DNA of 64,000 bases, from contig JAMOAW010000004.1 in NCBI GenBank assembly GCA_039908535.1, positions 4,777-68,776 on the forward strand. Reading direction: 5' to 3'. Positions 45,519 to 53,910 of the stretch are shown in pieces. Positions within the stretch are counted from its first letter, which is position 1. The number at the start of each line of letters is the position of its first letter. The DNA comes from JAMOAW01 sp039908535. GTDB lineage: Bacteria; Pseudomonadota; Magnetococcia; Magnetococcales; JADFZT01. The notes beneath the pieces are model-generated. The model saw only the letters and a list, made by a program, of their open reading frames with translations, was not told the origin of the DNA and did no database searches. A program made the position numbers and the translations under genes.

Positions 45519-46289
45519 TTAGCGACAAATGCCTCGAGTTGAACTTTGCAAAAATTTTACAACCAACTGCACTTGGGAAACATCGGAAAATTGGCGGTTG
45601 ACCTCCTCTATGGCGGGTTCAAGCCGAAGATTAGATTGAAAAATAAGACGATGTGCTTTCCTAACCGCTTTAATCACCTCTTCAGAAAAACCACTACGAC
45701 GCATGCCAATGACATTGACACCCGTAATACTGGCCCGATTGCCCGCCGCCATGGCAAAAGGAACCACGTCCATCGAAATGGCCGAAGCCCCGCCAATAAA
45801 GGCGTTCCGACCAATTCTGACAAATTGATGAACCGCCGTCAATCCACCAATATTGGCCATATCCCCAATCTCAACATGCCCTGCCAGCGTAGCCCCATTG
45901 GCCATGATAATCCGATCTCCAAGTTGACAATCGTGGGCAACATGCACATAACACATGAGCATGCAATCGTTTCCCACTCTGGTGATACCCCCCCCCGCCA
46001 CCGTCCCCACATGAAGGCTAGCATACTCCCGAATCAAACACCGCTTGCCAATCTCTAAACGGGTCGGCTCTCCAGCATAATGGAGATCTTGCGGGGCTTG
46101 ACCAAGGGAAACGAAGTGATAAACTTGAGTCTCCTCATCAATCACTGTATGACCCTCAACCACCGAATGGGCACCAATTTTAACACGATCCTTCAAAACA
46201 ACGTGGGCACCAATCACCGAATAAGGACCAATATGGACCTCTTGGCCTAATTGCGCACCTGGATCTATCACAGCAGTCGGGTGAATCAT
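45519..46289 (-). CDS. lpxA: UDP-N-acetylglucosamine acyltransferase
   Basis: A 256-residue left-handed beta-helix protein with many hexapeptide repeats (IHPTAVIDPGAQLG at the start). The catalytic His lies in the MCYVHVAHDCQLG region, and the typical C-terminal helical bundle includes RRSGFSEEVIKAVRKAHR. It carries out the first committed step of lipid A synthesis. It overlaps the fabZ stop by four bases (ATGA) and precedes lpxI. Confidence 0.95.
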   Translation of the reverse strand: MIHPTAVIDPGAQLGQEVHIGPYSVIGAHVVLKDRVKIGAHSVVEGHTVIDEETQVYHFVSLGQAPQDLHYAGEPTRLEIGKRCLIREYASLHVGTVAGGGITRVGNDCMLMCYVHVAHDCQLGDRIIMANGATLAGHVEIGDMANIGGLTAVHQFVRIGRNAFIGGASAISMDVVPFAMAAGNRASITGVNVIGMRRSGFSEEVIKAVRKAHRLIFQSNLRLEPAIEEVNRQFSDVSQVQLVVKFLQSSTRGICR

Positions 46290-46768
46290 AAGATCCCTGT
46301 AGAAGAAGTAGATGAAGCAGAACTATCCTCAATATCCCGAGTCATCGCCATAACGGAGGCCTCGGCCACCAGCTTGTCATCTACATAAGATTTACCAATA
46401 AAACGCCAAACATCCCCACGACGACGATCCAAGACCATTTCAATACGCAACTGATCCCCAGGAACCACTGGACGACGAAAGCGCGCTTTGTCAATCGACA
46501 TAAAATAGACTAAACGCCCACGCACCGCATTCGGGTCGGTCTCGCCAGCCAATAGTGCCCCAGCTTGGGCCATGGCCTCTAAGATTAACACCCCTGGCAT
46601 GATCGGATTGCCAGGAAAATGGCCCATAAATTGCGGTTCGTTAAAAGAAATATTCTTTAATGCCACAATTTTCTTCCCAGGTTCAACCTCCACAACCTTA
46701 TCTATCATAAGAAAAGGATAGCGATGGGGAAGCGTTGCCAATATCTCTTGCGTAGATAACAAAGACAT
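46286..46768 (-). CDS. fabZ: 3-hydroxyacyl-ACP dehydratase FabZ
   Basis: A 160-residue hotdog-fold dehydratase. HRYPFLMIDKV, GHFPGNPIMPGVLILEAMAQ (with the catalytic His and the conserved helix Glu) and FRRPVVPGDQL are visible. It dehydrates 3-hydroxyacyl-ACP in fatty acid elongation. Its start follows the skp stop directly (TAAATG) with GGGGTGG upstream. It overlaps lpxA by four bases, the usual skp-fabZ-lpxA order. Confidence 0.95.
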   Translation of the reverse strand: MSLLSTQEILATLPHRYPFLMIDKVVEVEPGKKIVALKNISFNEPQFMGHFPGNPIMPGVLILEAMAQAGALLAGETDPNAVRGRLVYFMSIDKARFRRPVVPGDQLRIEMVLDRRRGDVWRFIGKSYVDDKLVAEASVMAMTRDIEDSSASSTSSTGIL

Positions 46769-47305
46769 TTAAAACCACCCCTTTGTGCGAGAATTTAATC
46801 GATTCAAAACCTCACTGGTGATATCAATAGACTTATCGGCATAAAGAACCTGTCCCTTGCCAAATACCACGGTAAATCCTTTCTCTTTACCAATTTCCTC
46901 AATCACTAAACTGAGTGTCTCGGTAATTTTTTTGGTCCAACGGCCATTTTCCCGATCAATCGCCCCCTGATTGTCCTCAACCAAGCGTTGATATTCACGA
47001 AATTTACTGCGAATCTGGCCCGTCAATTCCGCATTTGCCTCTGGGGTCATCATGTTTTTACGTTTTTCAAGATCCGCCTTCATTCCCTTGATTTCCGTTT
47101 CAAGGGAGTCAATCTCTTTTTGCTTGGTCTGAATTTTTTGTTTGAGCATATCCCGTACATGCTTAGCCGCCACAGAAGAGGTCATCGCCTCGGTAATATC
47201 CACATAGGCAAACTGCGCCGATCCCGCCTGAACTCCAGGAGAGTGCGCTAAACAAAAAGTAAAAACGCATAAAAAACTCAACCATTTTAACATGAAAGTA
47301 GCCAT
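46769..47305 (-). CDS. skp: periplasmic chaperone Skp/OmpH
   Basis: A 178-residue protein with a signal peptide (cleavage near VQAGSA), then the start strand FAYVDITEAM and a long helical hairpin rich in Lys/Glu/Gln (about 45-130). These are typical of Skp, which carries unfolded outer-membrane proteins. It lies between bamA and fabZ, the conserved order. Confidence 0.93.
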   Translation of the reverse strand: MATFMLKWLSFLCVFTFCLAHSPGVQAGSAQFAYVDITEAMTSSVAAKHVRDMLKQKIQTKQKEIDSLETEIKGMKADLEKRKNMMTPEANAELTGQIRSKFREYQRLVEDNQGAIDRENGRWTKKITETLSLVIEEIGKEKGFTVVFGKGQVLYADKSIDITSEVLNRLNSRTKGWF

Positions 47306-47321
47306 CCTTTCTTAATATTCA

Positions 47322-49616
47322 TCAAAGGGCTGCCCCAAACGTAAAATCAAAAACCCTATCTCTATCAGAATCTTCCTTCAAAATCGGTACGGCGAAAGTA
47401 AACCGTAAGGGACCAAAAGGTGAATTCCAATGCAGACCAACACCCGCAGACATACGAATGGATCCATCGTCTGTAATGCTCCCACTCTTGTCATCCCAAT
47501 CGCCAAGATACCCGGCATCCACAAATGACAAACCACGCAACCCATCGTCGGAAAGCCCAAAAAATGGAAAATAGAGTTCGGCGTTTACCTGCTCAAAATG
47601 GTTGCCTCCATAAGCATCCCCATCCGATGTCCGTGGACCAAGACCACCCGATTTAAAACCACGGACACTCTTGCTGCCACCCAGAAAAAAACGCTCAAAA
47701 ATGGGTACAGTATTATGATCCAACGACTCCACCGCACCCGCACGCCCACGCAAATGACCTACCCAACTCCCATCTTTTGTAAATGGATAAAAAAGGCTAT
47801 TATCAATCAAAATCCGTCCAAAGTAGACATCCCCTCCCAAACCTGATAAATCGGTTGTCAGACGATGACGACGTCCTTTCGTCGGTAAAAGCTTATTGTC
47901 CAAATTGTTCCAGGTGAATGAGTTACTCACCATAGATTGTAAATATGGACTCCGGGCGGCTTGATCCTGTATCACTAAGTTCGCACTCGATCCAACATCA
48001 TCAATTTCAACATTCGAAAGTTGATAAGAGAGTTGATCGCTCAAATGGTTCGAAAGGGGAAACCCAAAATTAATTCCACCACCAGACGTATATTGGGTAT
48101 AAGAAGAGATACTCTGCATATCCGATTTTCGGTTATACAGTTGCAATCCGGCAGACATATTTTTATCCAAAAAATAGGGCTCGGTAAACGAAAAGTCAAA
48201 ATCGGTCGTAATACTGGATAATGTAAATGACAATTTTGCCCGCTGACCTCTACCCAAAAAATTATCCTGGGTGATGCTGGCCGTTCCCAGCAAAGATTCC
48301 ACCGTCGAATAACCCGCCCCAACGCTAAAAGTTCCCGTCGGTTTTTCCTCCACTTTTATCCGCACATCTACTTTATCCGCAGAGGTCGCAGCCGGAGTCG
48401 TGACATCTACATTGCCAAAATAATTCAGCGCATTTAATCGGGATTTAGAAAGACGCATGGCCGATGCAGAAAATAGATTCCCTTCCACCAAACTAACCTC
48501 ACGACGAATCACTTGATCCTGTGTTCTGGTGTTCCCCTCAATTTCCACCCGATTGACATAAACACGCCGACCCTTGTTAACCACTATTTGGATATCAACC
48601 GTTTTTTCATCCTCGTTGATAAGAGTTCTCGGATCAATTTGCAAAAAAGCATAACCAAAATCGCCAATTTTATCCGTCAAATGTTCTGTCGATAGGCGCA
48701 ATTTTTCACGAGAAAACCACTCCCCAGAGACAATCTGAAGCTCTTTAAATAGGTCCGCTTTTGGAAGTTCGTCGAAGTCTCCTTCAATCTGAATATTTCC
48801 AAATTTAAAACGTTCCCCTTCAAAAACCGTATGTGTAATCATAAAAGCCGCTCGATCAGGTGTTAGCTCGGCAACCGAAGAGTCCACCCGCACTTGGGCA
48901 TAACCATTATCCATATAAAGATTACGCAATTGAGATTGGTCATACAGCAATTTCTCACGGTCGTAAGTGTCGTCATCGGTCCACCAAGAGAGCCAATTAC
49001 TGGCTTTAATCATCAACGCTTTGGACAACTCTTTATCAGATAACGCCTTGTTACCGATAAATCGAACTTCCCGAACCTTAGATTTTTCACCTTCTTTAAC
49101 ACGATAAACCAAGGTCATCCGATTTTCATTCAATGGTTTAATCAACATCTCAACGTTGGCCAAAAACAACCCTTTGATGCGATATCCCTGCCGTAAAGCG
49201 GTTAAATCCCGCTCAGCTTTGCCACGGTCAAAAATGGAACCCGATTTTAGCTGAATAATTTTTACCAATTCTTCTGTGGTATAGGCCTCATTGCCTTCAA
49301 AAGTGACTTCATCAATCAGTGGATTTTCTTCAACACGAACAACCAAACTCTCCCCATCACGCTCAATAACCACATCTTTAAAAAAACCAGTGGCAAACAA
49401 AGCTTGAATACTCTCTCTGGTCAAAGTGGCATCCAATTGACCAGAGGAATTCAGTTTAAGATAACTTTTAACGGTATCAGGTTCAATTCGTCTCACCCCT
49501 TCCACCCGAATAGTTGGAAGAGCCTCTTGGGCGTAACTATAAGAAAAGGTTAATAGCACTCCACTCATCCATAAAAAGATGAGAAATATGAAAAAAATAT
49601 TTTTTTTCAATAACAT
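47322..49616 (-). CDS. bamA: outer membrane assembly factor BamA
   Basis: A 764-residue Omp85 protein. After a signal peptide come five POTRA domains (about 30-350; the first begins IRVEGVRRIEPDTV), then the surface-antigen barrel with the VRGF lid motif (SVRGFKSGG) and an ending DFTFGAAL that lacks the usual C-terminal Phe. It inserts barrel proteins into the outer membrane with BamD, which is encoded at 27.8 kb. The start has GGTGCTATT upstream. It follows rseP by about 120 bases. Confidence 0.95.
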   Translation of the reverse strand: MLLKKNIFFIFLIFLWMSGVLLTFSYSYAQEALPTIRVEGVRRIEPDTVKSYLKLNSSGQLDATLTRESIQALFATGFFKDVVIERDGESLVVRVEENPLIDEVTFEGNEAYTTEELVKIIQLKSGSIFDRGKAERDLTALRQGYRIKGLFLANVEMLIKPLNENRMTLVYRVKEGEKSKVREVRFIGNKALSDKELSKALMIKASNWLSWWTDDDTYDREKLLYDQSQLRNLYMDNGYAQVRVDSSVAELTPDRAAFMITHTVFEGERFKFGNIQIEGDFDELPKADLFKELQIVSGEWFSREKLRLSTEHLTDKIGDFGYAFLQIDPRTLINEDEKTVDIQIVVNKGRRVYVNRVEIEGNTRTQDQVIRREVSLVEGNLFSASAMRLSKSRLNALNYFGNVDVTTPAATSADKVDVRIKVEEKPTGTFSVGAGYSTVESLLGTASITQDNFLGRGQRAKLSFTLSSITTDFDFSFTEPYFLDKNMSAGLQLYNRKSDMQSISSYTQYTSGGGINFGFPLSNHLSDQLSYQLSNVEIDDVGSSANLVIQDQAARSPYLQSMVSNSFTWNNLDNKLLPTKGRRHRLTTDLSGLGGDVYFGRILIDNSLFYPFTKDGSWVGHLRGRAGAVESLDHNTVPIFERFFLGGSKSVRGFKSGGLGPRTSDGDAYGGNHFEQVNAELYFPFFGLSDDGLRGLSFVDAGYLGDWDDKSGSITDDGSIRMSAGVGLHWNSPFGPLRFTFAVPILKEDSDRDRVFDFTFGAAL

Positions 49617-49739
49617 AATAGCACCAAAAGAAAAAAGAGAGTCAAATTTAATTCACAAACGTGTTCTCAAGCTACCTCTTTTTTTATCCAACAGCAAGTC
49701 AATGTATTTTAAAATAGAGATCATCATCAAAATAAACAA

Positions 49740-50825
49740 TTACGGTGCCCCAGATAACAGTCGCACCAAATCATTTTTCATCGCCCAAACCATCAATAAA
49801 ATCAACATTGTCATCCCAACTCGATTGGCCATCCATTGTGCTTTCTCACTGACAGGACTCCCCTTGAGGGCTTCAATAGAAAAAAACATCAGATGTCCTC
49901 CATCCAATACAGGAATCGGCAATAAATTTAAAACACCTAAATTAATGGAGATTAATGACATGAAAAATAAAAAGTTAGTCGCTCCCTGGGCCGCCGTCTT
50001 TCCAGCCAATTCGGCAATCAACAACGGACCACCAATCTGATCGGCAGAGACAACCCGTGTCAGTAACTTCCAAATGCTGGTAACCGTCAAATGGGTCATG
50101 CGCCACGTTTGCTGCAAACCCATTTTTATAGCTTGCAAAGGAGAATATTGTATCACACGAACATCTTTGCCAGGCGTAATACCTATCAAGGCTTGACGCA
50201 CTTTTTCACCAAATAAATTAGTAACTTCCGTAACTCGTGGCGTCACCGAAATAAGATGCAACTCCCCTTGACGGCGTACCGTTAAAACCAATTTTTCACC
50301 ATTGGAATCCCGAATTGTTTGACTTAAATCGTCCCAAAGTTCCAAAGGAGTATCGTTGATTTGAGTCACATAATCCCCTGCTAACAATCCGACCTCCGCC
50401 CCTGGCATGTTTGGACTCACGCTCCCGATCACAGGCAGTTGCTGCTCAACCCCTAATATATAAGAAACACTGAGTGCAAATAGTGCAAAAATAAAATTAA
50501 AAATAGGGCCCGCAGAAACTATCGCAAAACGAGGGCCTACCGATTGATGGCTAAATGCATGTTTCTGATCCTCAACAGATAGCTCAACTTCCTCATCGTC
50601 GTCAGATTCACCCAACATCTTGACATAACCACCCAACGGAACCGCAGAAAGTCGATACTCGGTACCGTTTTTGGGATCACTCCAACTAAAAATTTTTGGA
50701 CCAAATCCCAAAGAAAAAATCAATACCCGCACGCCAAAAAAACGCGCAACCAAAAAATGGCCTAACTCATGGACAAAAATAAGAACACCCAACACCACCA
50801 AAGCCCAAAAAGTCGTATTCAGCAT
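49740..50825 (-). CDS. rseP: RseP site-2 protease
   Basis: A 361-residue integral membrane zinc metalloprotease. The active-site VHELGH is near the N-terminus (about 19-24) and LDGGH is in the last third; a PDZ-like domain lies between, with an acidic insert DDDEEVE. It cleaves membrane-bound anti-sigma factors and signal peptides. The ATG start overlaps the ancestral dxr stop (CAATGCTGA), marking the original coupling. It has AAGGA 12 bases upstream. Confidence 0.93.
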   Translation of the reverse strand: MLNTTFWALVVLGVLIFVHELGHFLVARFFGVRVLIFSLGFGPKIFSWSDPKNGTEYRLSAVPLGGYVKMLGESDDDEEVELSVEDQKHAFSHQSVGPRFAIVSAGPIFNFIFALFALSVSYILGVEQQLPVIGSVSPNMPGAEVGLLAGDYVTQINDTPLELWDDLSQTIRDSNGEKLVLTVRRQGELHLISVTPRVTEVTNLFGEKVRQALIGITPGKDVRVIQYSPLQAIKMGLQQTWRMTHLTVTSIWKLLTRVVSADQIGGPLLIAELAGKTAAQGATNFLFFMSLISINLGVLNLLPIPVLDGGHLMFFSIEALKGSPVSEKAQWMANRVGMTMLILLMVWAMKNDLVRLLSGAP

Positions 50826-50937
50826 TGAAAAAGATTCCTTTCATGCCCCTGAATCCTCTCCAAAGCTTGACAGCGTGCCCATCGATCCACTGCCAAGACC
50901 TCTTCTATAGAGTCGGGTAACGCCATAGAAACCGAGT
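50819..50937 (-). pseudogene. shifted 3' remnant of dxr
   Basis: In the -1 frame relative to dxr, this segment encodes TLNSVSMALPDSIEEVLAVD followed by RWARCQALERIQ, which clearly resembles the C-terminal helical domain of DXP reductoisomerases (the LEEVLAxDxxAR region). The frame ends at a TGA overlapping the rseP start, as expected for a formerly coupled gene. About 15-20 residues between the last dxr codons and this segment are missing. Confidence 0.75.
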
Positions 50938-52017
50938 TTAGGGTCCTAAAAACGCCGCCACGGCAACCTCATTGGCAGCATTCAGTATGGCTGGAGCCGC
51001 CCCCCCTTGACGGAGGGCTTGATAGCTCAAACCCAAACAAGGAAACACCAGTGGATCTGGTGTTCCAAAAAATGTCAATCGACCTAACGCAGCCAAGTCC
51101 AAAGGTTTAACTGGAACGGCAATACGCTCTGGCCAAGCCAAAGCCACCGCAATCGGGGTGCGCATATCCGGTACCCCCATTTGAGCCAAAACCGAACCAT
51201 CGGCATAGGAAACCATAGAGTGAACAATACTCTCAGGATGTACCACAACCTGAATACGATCCAATTCCACCCCAAACAGCCAATAGGCCTCTATCACCTC
51301 CAACCCCTTGTTCATCAACGTGGCTGAATCAATAGAAATTTTTGGACCCATCTTCCAATTTGGATGCGCAAGAGCCTGCGTAGGAGTCACTTGAGCCAAC
51401 TGCTCTCGTGACCAACCCCGAAAAGGCCCACCCGAAGCAGTCAAAATGAGTTCACGAAAGCCACTCTGCCGACCCGGATTGACAAAATGGCCCCCTTTCC
51501 CAACACCCTCTCCAAGTTTAGGCGTTACTTGCCCATTATTCAATACTTGAAATATCGCACTGTGTTCTGAATCTACCGGTATGAGAGACCCTTTGTGCTG
51601 CTCCATTTCACGTTTAAACAGAGCTCCAGCCATCACCAAACACTCTTTATTGGCCAAAGCGATCTCTTTTCCAGCCCGAATCGCCGCCATTGTTGGCAAT
51701 AAACCATCCCCACCCACAATGGCCGAAACCGTCATATGAACCCCATCCCAAGCACCAACCGCAGCGATCCCCTCTGCGCCCACTAAAACCTCTATTCCCA
51801 ACCCAGAAAGTTCAAAAGCCACCTCACGAGCCGCCTCAATATCGTGCATGGCGACCACCTGGGGATGAAATCTTTTTGCCTGGGCTATCAATAATTGACT
51901 GTTGCGACCTGCAGCCAACGCGATCGCTCGAAAACGATCTGGATGTGTGGCAATAACATCCAGAGTGCTTACCCCTATAGAACCGGTAGATCCAAGTATG
52001 GCAATATTTTTAATCAA
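50938..52017 (-). CDS. dxr: DXP reductoisomerase, C-terminus lost by frameshift/deletion
   Basis: 359 residues of 1-deoxy-D-xylulose-5-phosphate reductoisomerase, the second step of the MEP isoprenoid pathway. The NADPH motif GSTGSIG is at the N-terminus; NKECLVMAG, PVDSEHSAIFQ and ASGGPFRGW are present, so the catalytic domain is intact. The frame stops right after NAANEVAVAAFLGP, where homologues go on for about 40-50 residues; the missing tail is found in the -1 frame downstream. The start is a TTG without a clear ribosome binding site. The enzyme may be impaired, or the shift may be an assembly error. Confidence 0.88.
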   Translation of the reverse strand: MIKNIAILGSTGSIGVSTLDVIATHPDRFRAIALAAGRNSQLLIAQAKRFHPQVVAMHDIEAAREVAFELSGLGIEVLVGAEGIAAVGAWDGVHMTVSAIVGGDGLLPTMAAIRAGKEIALANKECLVMAGALFKREMEQHKGSLIPVDSEHSAIFQVLNNGQVTPKLGEGVGKGGHFVNPGRQSGFRELILTASGGPFRGWSREQLAQVTPTQALAHPNWKMGPKISIDSATLMNKGLEVIEAYWLFGVELDRIQVVVHPESIVHSMVSYADGSVLAQMGVPDMRTPIAVALAWPERIAVPVKPLDLAALGRLTFFGTPDPLVFPCLGLSYQALRQGGAAPAILNAANEVAVAAFLGP

Positions 52018-52066
52018 TTTTATTTTTTATACATAACAAAATGAAAAGAACAAGGCTTGAAACATA

Positions 52067-52699
52067 CTAAATTCCCTGCCAGACTAAAAAAAAATAGAAA
52101 ACCGGTGTCGTAAATATTAAACTATCCAAACGATCCAATAACCCACCATGACCTGGAATTAAAAAAACCCCTCCCCATAACCCTTCCCACGTTTTGCCAG
52201 GACTTATCCTCGGAATCAATTTCCGTTTTCCAAAAATTCGACCGACAAAATAGGCCCCTGAATCGGTAAACCAAATCAAAATAAATAGATAACATAACAA
52301 AAAACGCCCCTCTTTCCGACTATGAATCTCAAGAAGCATCAAAAGAGGCAAAACACAAAAAAAGAGTCCTAACAAGCGATCAGCAATCCCCTTTAACTGC
52401 GGAGATTCAGGTCGATATCGAATCAAACCTACGATAAATTCCCCCCAAAACAATAAAATTAACACAAATGGAATCCAGGAAAGTCCCCAAAGATACCAAA
52501 CCCCCATTAACAACCATCCTCCTGCCACCCCAATGGCCAAATCTCCCCTTGCAAGACCCCCATGCAACTGATGCCATTCAATCAACAATAGCGCCGAGAC
52601 AGGTATTAAAAACAAAAAAATCTGTAACGCCGATCCCAATAATACCAACCAAAGGACAATAGGGATCAAAATCACTGCGGAAATAATTCTTAAAACCAT
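52067..52699 (-). CDS. cdsA: phosphatidate cytidylyltransferase CdsA with internal deletion
   Basis: A 210-residue membrane protein matching CdsA, which makes CDP-diacylglycerol for phospholipids. It keeps DSGAYFVGRIFGKRKL, SPGKTWEGLWGG and PGHGGLLDRLDSL. However, SPGKTWEGLWGGV runs straight into LIPGHGG; about 60 residues normally between them are absent, including the S-x-x-K-R-x4-K-D-S-G half of the family signature. The length (210 against 265-285) agrees. The frame extends upstream through Leu/Thr codons generated by a tandem repeat; the ATG at 52699 begins the real homology. Activity is doubtful if the sequence is correct. Confidence 0.85.
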   Translation of the reverse strand: MVLRIISAVILIPIVLWLVLLGSALQIFLFLIPVSALLLIEWHQLHGGLARGDLAIGVAGGWLLMGVWYLWGLSWIPFVLILLFWGEFIVGLIRYRPESPQLKGIADRLLGLFFCVLPLLMLLEIHSRKEGRFLLCYLFILIWFTDSGAYFVGRIFGKRKLIPRISPGKTWEGLWGGVFLIPGHGGLLDRLDSLIFTTPVFYFFLVWQGI

Positions 52700-52736
52700 G
52701 ATGGTCTCATAATAGAAAATTCGTAACCGTTCAGAT

Positions 52737-53066
52737 AAAAAAAAATCAAAAACAAGACCTTGGGGATTGCATCCCCCAACCCCCCTGCTATTTGAAGAAA
52801 GCAAAACCGAATTCAAAAGCAAAGTCAAAACCGAATTCAAAAGCAAAGTCAAAACCGAATTCAAAAGCAAAGTCAAAATCAAAAACAAGACCTTGGGGGA
52901 TTGCATCCCCCAACCCCCCCTGCTATTTGAAGAAAACAAAACCGAATTCAAAAGCAAAGTCAAAAGCAAAGTCAAAAGCAAAGTCAAAAGCAAAGTCAAA
53001 AGCAAAGTCAAAAGCAAAGTTAAAAACAAAACCCTGGGGGCAATCCCCCAGACCCCTTTTTTTTAT
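52737..53066 (+). repeat. compound tandem array of hairpin element and 12-base units
   Basis: Two copies of a unit of about 125-130 bases, each with CAAGACCTTGGGG, hairpin GGGGATTGCATCCCC, a C-run, TGCTATTTGAAGAAA and several copies of AAAGCAAAGTC. The first has three 24-base units (AAACCGAATTCAAAAGCAAAGTC-like; GAATTC occurs each time). The second ends with six copies of the 12-base AAAAGCAAAGTC. A final CTGGGGG/CCCCCAG hairpin with T8 closes the array. It is located between uppS and cdsA within the operon. Confidence 0.9.
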
Positions 53067-53151
53067 TAATATATGAACGATTACGCCAAAACAATAAATT
53101 ATTGAGTTTCAATTAACGTAAAATTTTACTTCAGTGAACAGTTACGAAAAT

Positions 53152-53826
53152 TCAATGGTCAGCCCCAAAACGACGCTCTCGACGACTAAACTCAGCAATC
53201 GCCTCTTCAAGATCCTTTTTGCTAAACTCTGGCCAAAAAATTGGTAAAAAAACCATTTCTGTGTAGGCCAACTGCCATAAAAGAAAATTACTAATGCGTT
53301 GCTCCCCACCCGTCCGTAAAAATTGTGCCTCGTTAATCTCTTCAACCGCTAATCGACCCTCCAAACCCTCCTTAACCAATTGCCGCGCAACATCCACAAT
53401 CTCCTGACGACCACCATAATTGATGGCAATATTAAATTTTAAAATGGAGTTATGCCGAGTCTTCTCCTCCATCTCATGAATCAACTCCTGAATCTGTAAA
53501 GGAAGTTCATAGATGCGTCCCAAAGCACGAAATTGAACCCCCTCTTGAATCAGTTCCATCATCTCATTCCGCAAATGATGGGCCAGCAACCCCATTAACG
53601 CCGAAACCTCCTCGGCTGGACGATTCCAGTTTTCAGAAGAAAATGTATACAAGGTGAGAATAGGTACTTTGAGATCAATACACGCTTCAACTGTACGACG
53701 TACAGCCTGAACACCACGTCGATGTCCCTCAATACGTGGCAAAAAACGAGATCTTGCCCAACGTCTGTTGCCATCCATAACAATGGCAATGTGACGGGGA
53801 ATCCGAATAGTATTACTCTTTGCCAT
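53152..53826 (-). CDS. uppS: undecaprenyl diphosphate synthase with internal deletion
   Basis: A 224-residue cis-prenyltransferase that makes the C55 carrier for cell-wall and LPS synthesis. The start keeps HIAIVMDGNRRWA with the catalytic Asp, then GHRRG, TLYTFSSENWNRP and INYGGRQEI. The C-terminal motif GEQRISNFLLWQLAY is present but is directly preceded by EEINEAQFLRTG; the usual 15-16 residues including PDPDLLI are missing. The length is short by the same amount (about 240 expected). The break lies about 100 bases from the tandem array. No strong ribosome binding site is visible. Confidence 0.87.
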   Translation of the reverse strand: MAKSNTIRIPRHIAIVMDGNRRWARSRFLPRIEGHRRGVQAVRRTVEACIDLKVPILTLYTFSSENWNRPAEEVSALMGLLAHHLRNEMMELIQEGVQFRALGRIYELPLQIQELIHEMEEKTRHNSILKFNIAINYGGRQEIVDVARQLVKEGLEGRLAVEEINEAQFLRTGGEQRISNFLLWQLAYTEMVFLPIFWPEFSKKDLEEAIAEFSRRERRFGADH

Positions 53827-53910
53827 AAATTTAAGCTATCGTAACTTCCAAAAAATGGTGTCAGTCAGGAATGATTTTAAAAAATTCCGCAACAGTAAAA
53901 AAAATTGTCA

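Noticed and set aside
52700..53029. Long N-terminal extension of the cdsA frame
   Set aside because: Leu/Thr-rich residues arise from the tandem array; real homology begins at the ATG at 52699.
52737..53066. Possible CRISPR array
   Set aside because: Units are contiguous or interrupted by identical hairpins; there are no unique spacers and no cas genes.
52767..53069. Plus-strand Lys/Ser/Val-rich open frame
   Set aside because: It is entirely made by the 12- and 24-base tandem repeats; no start signal and no non-repeat sequence.
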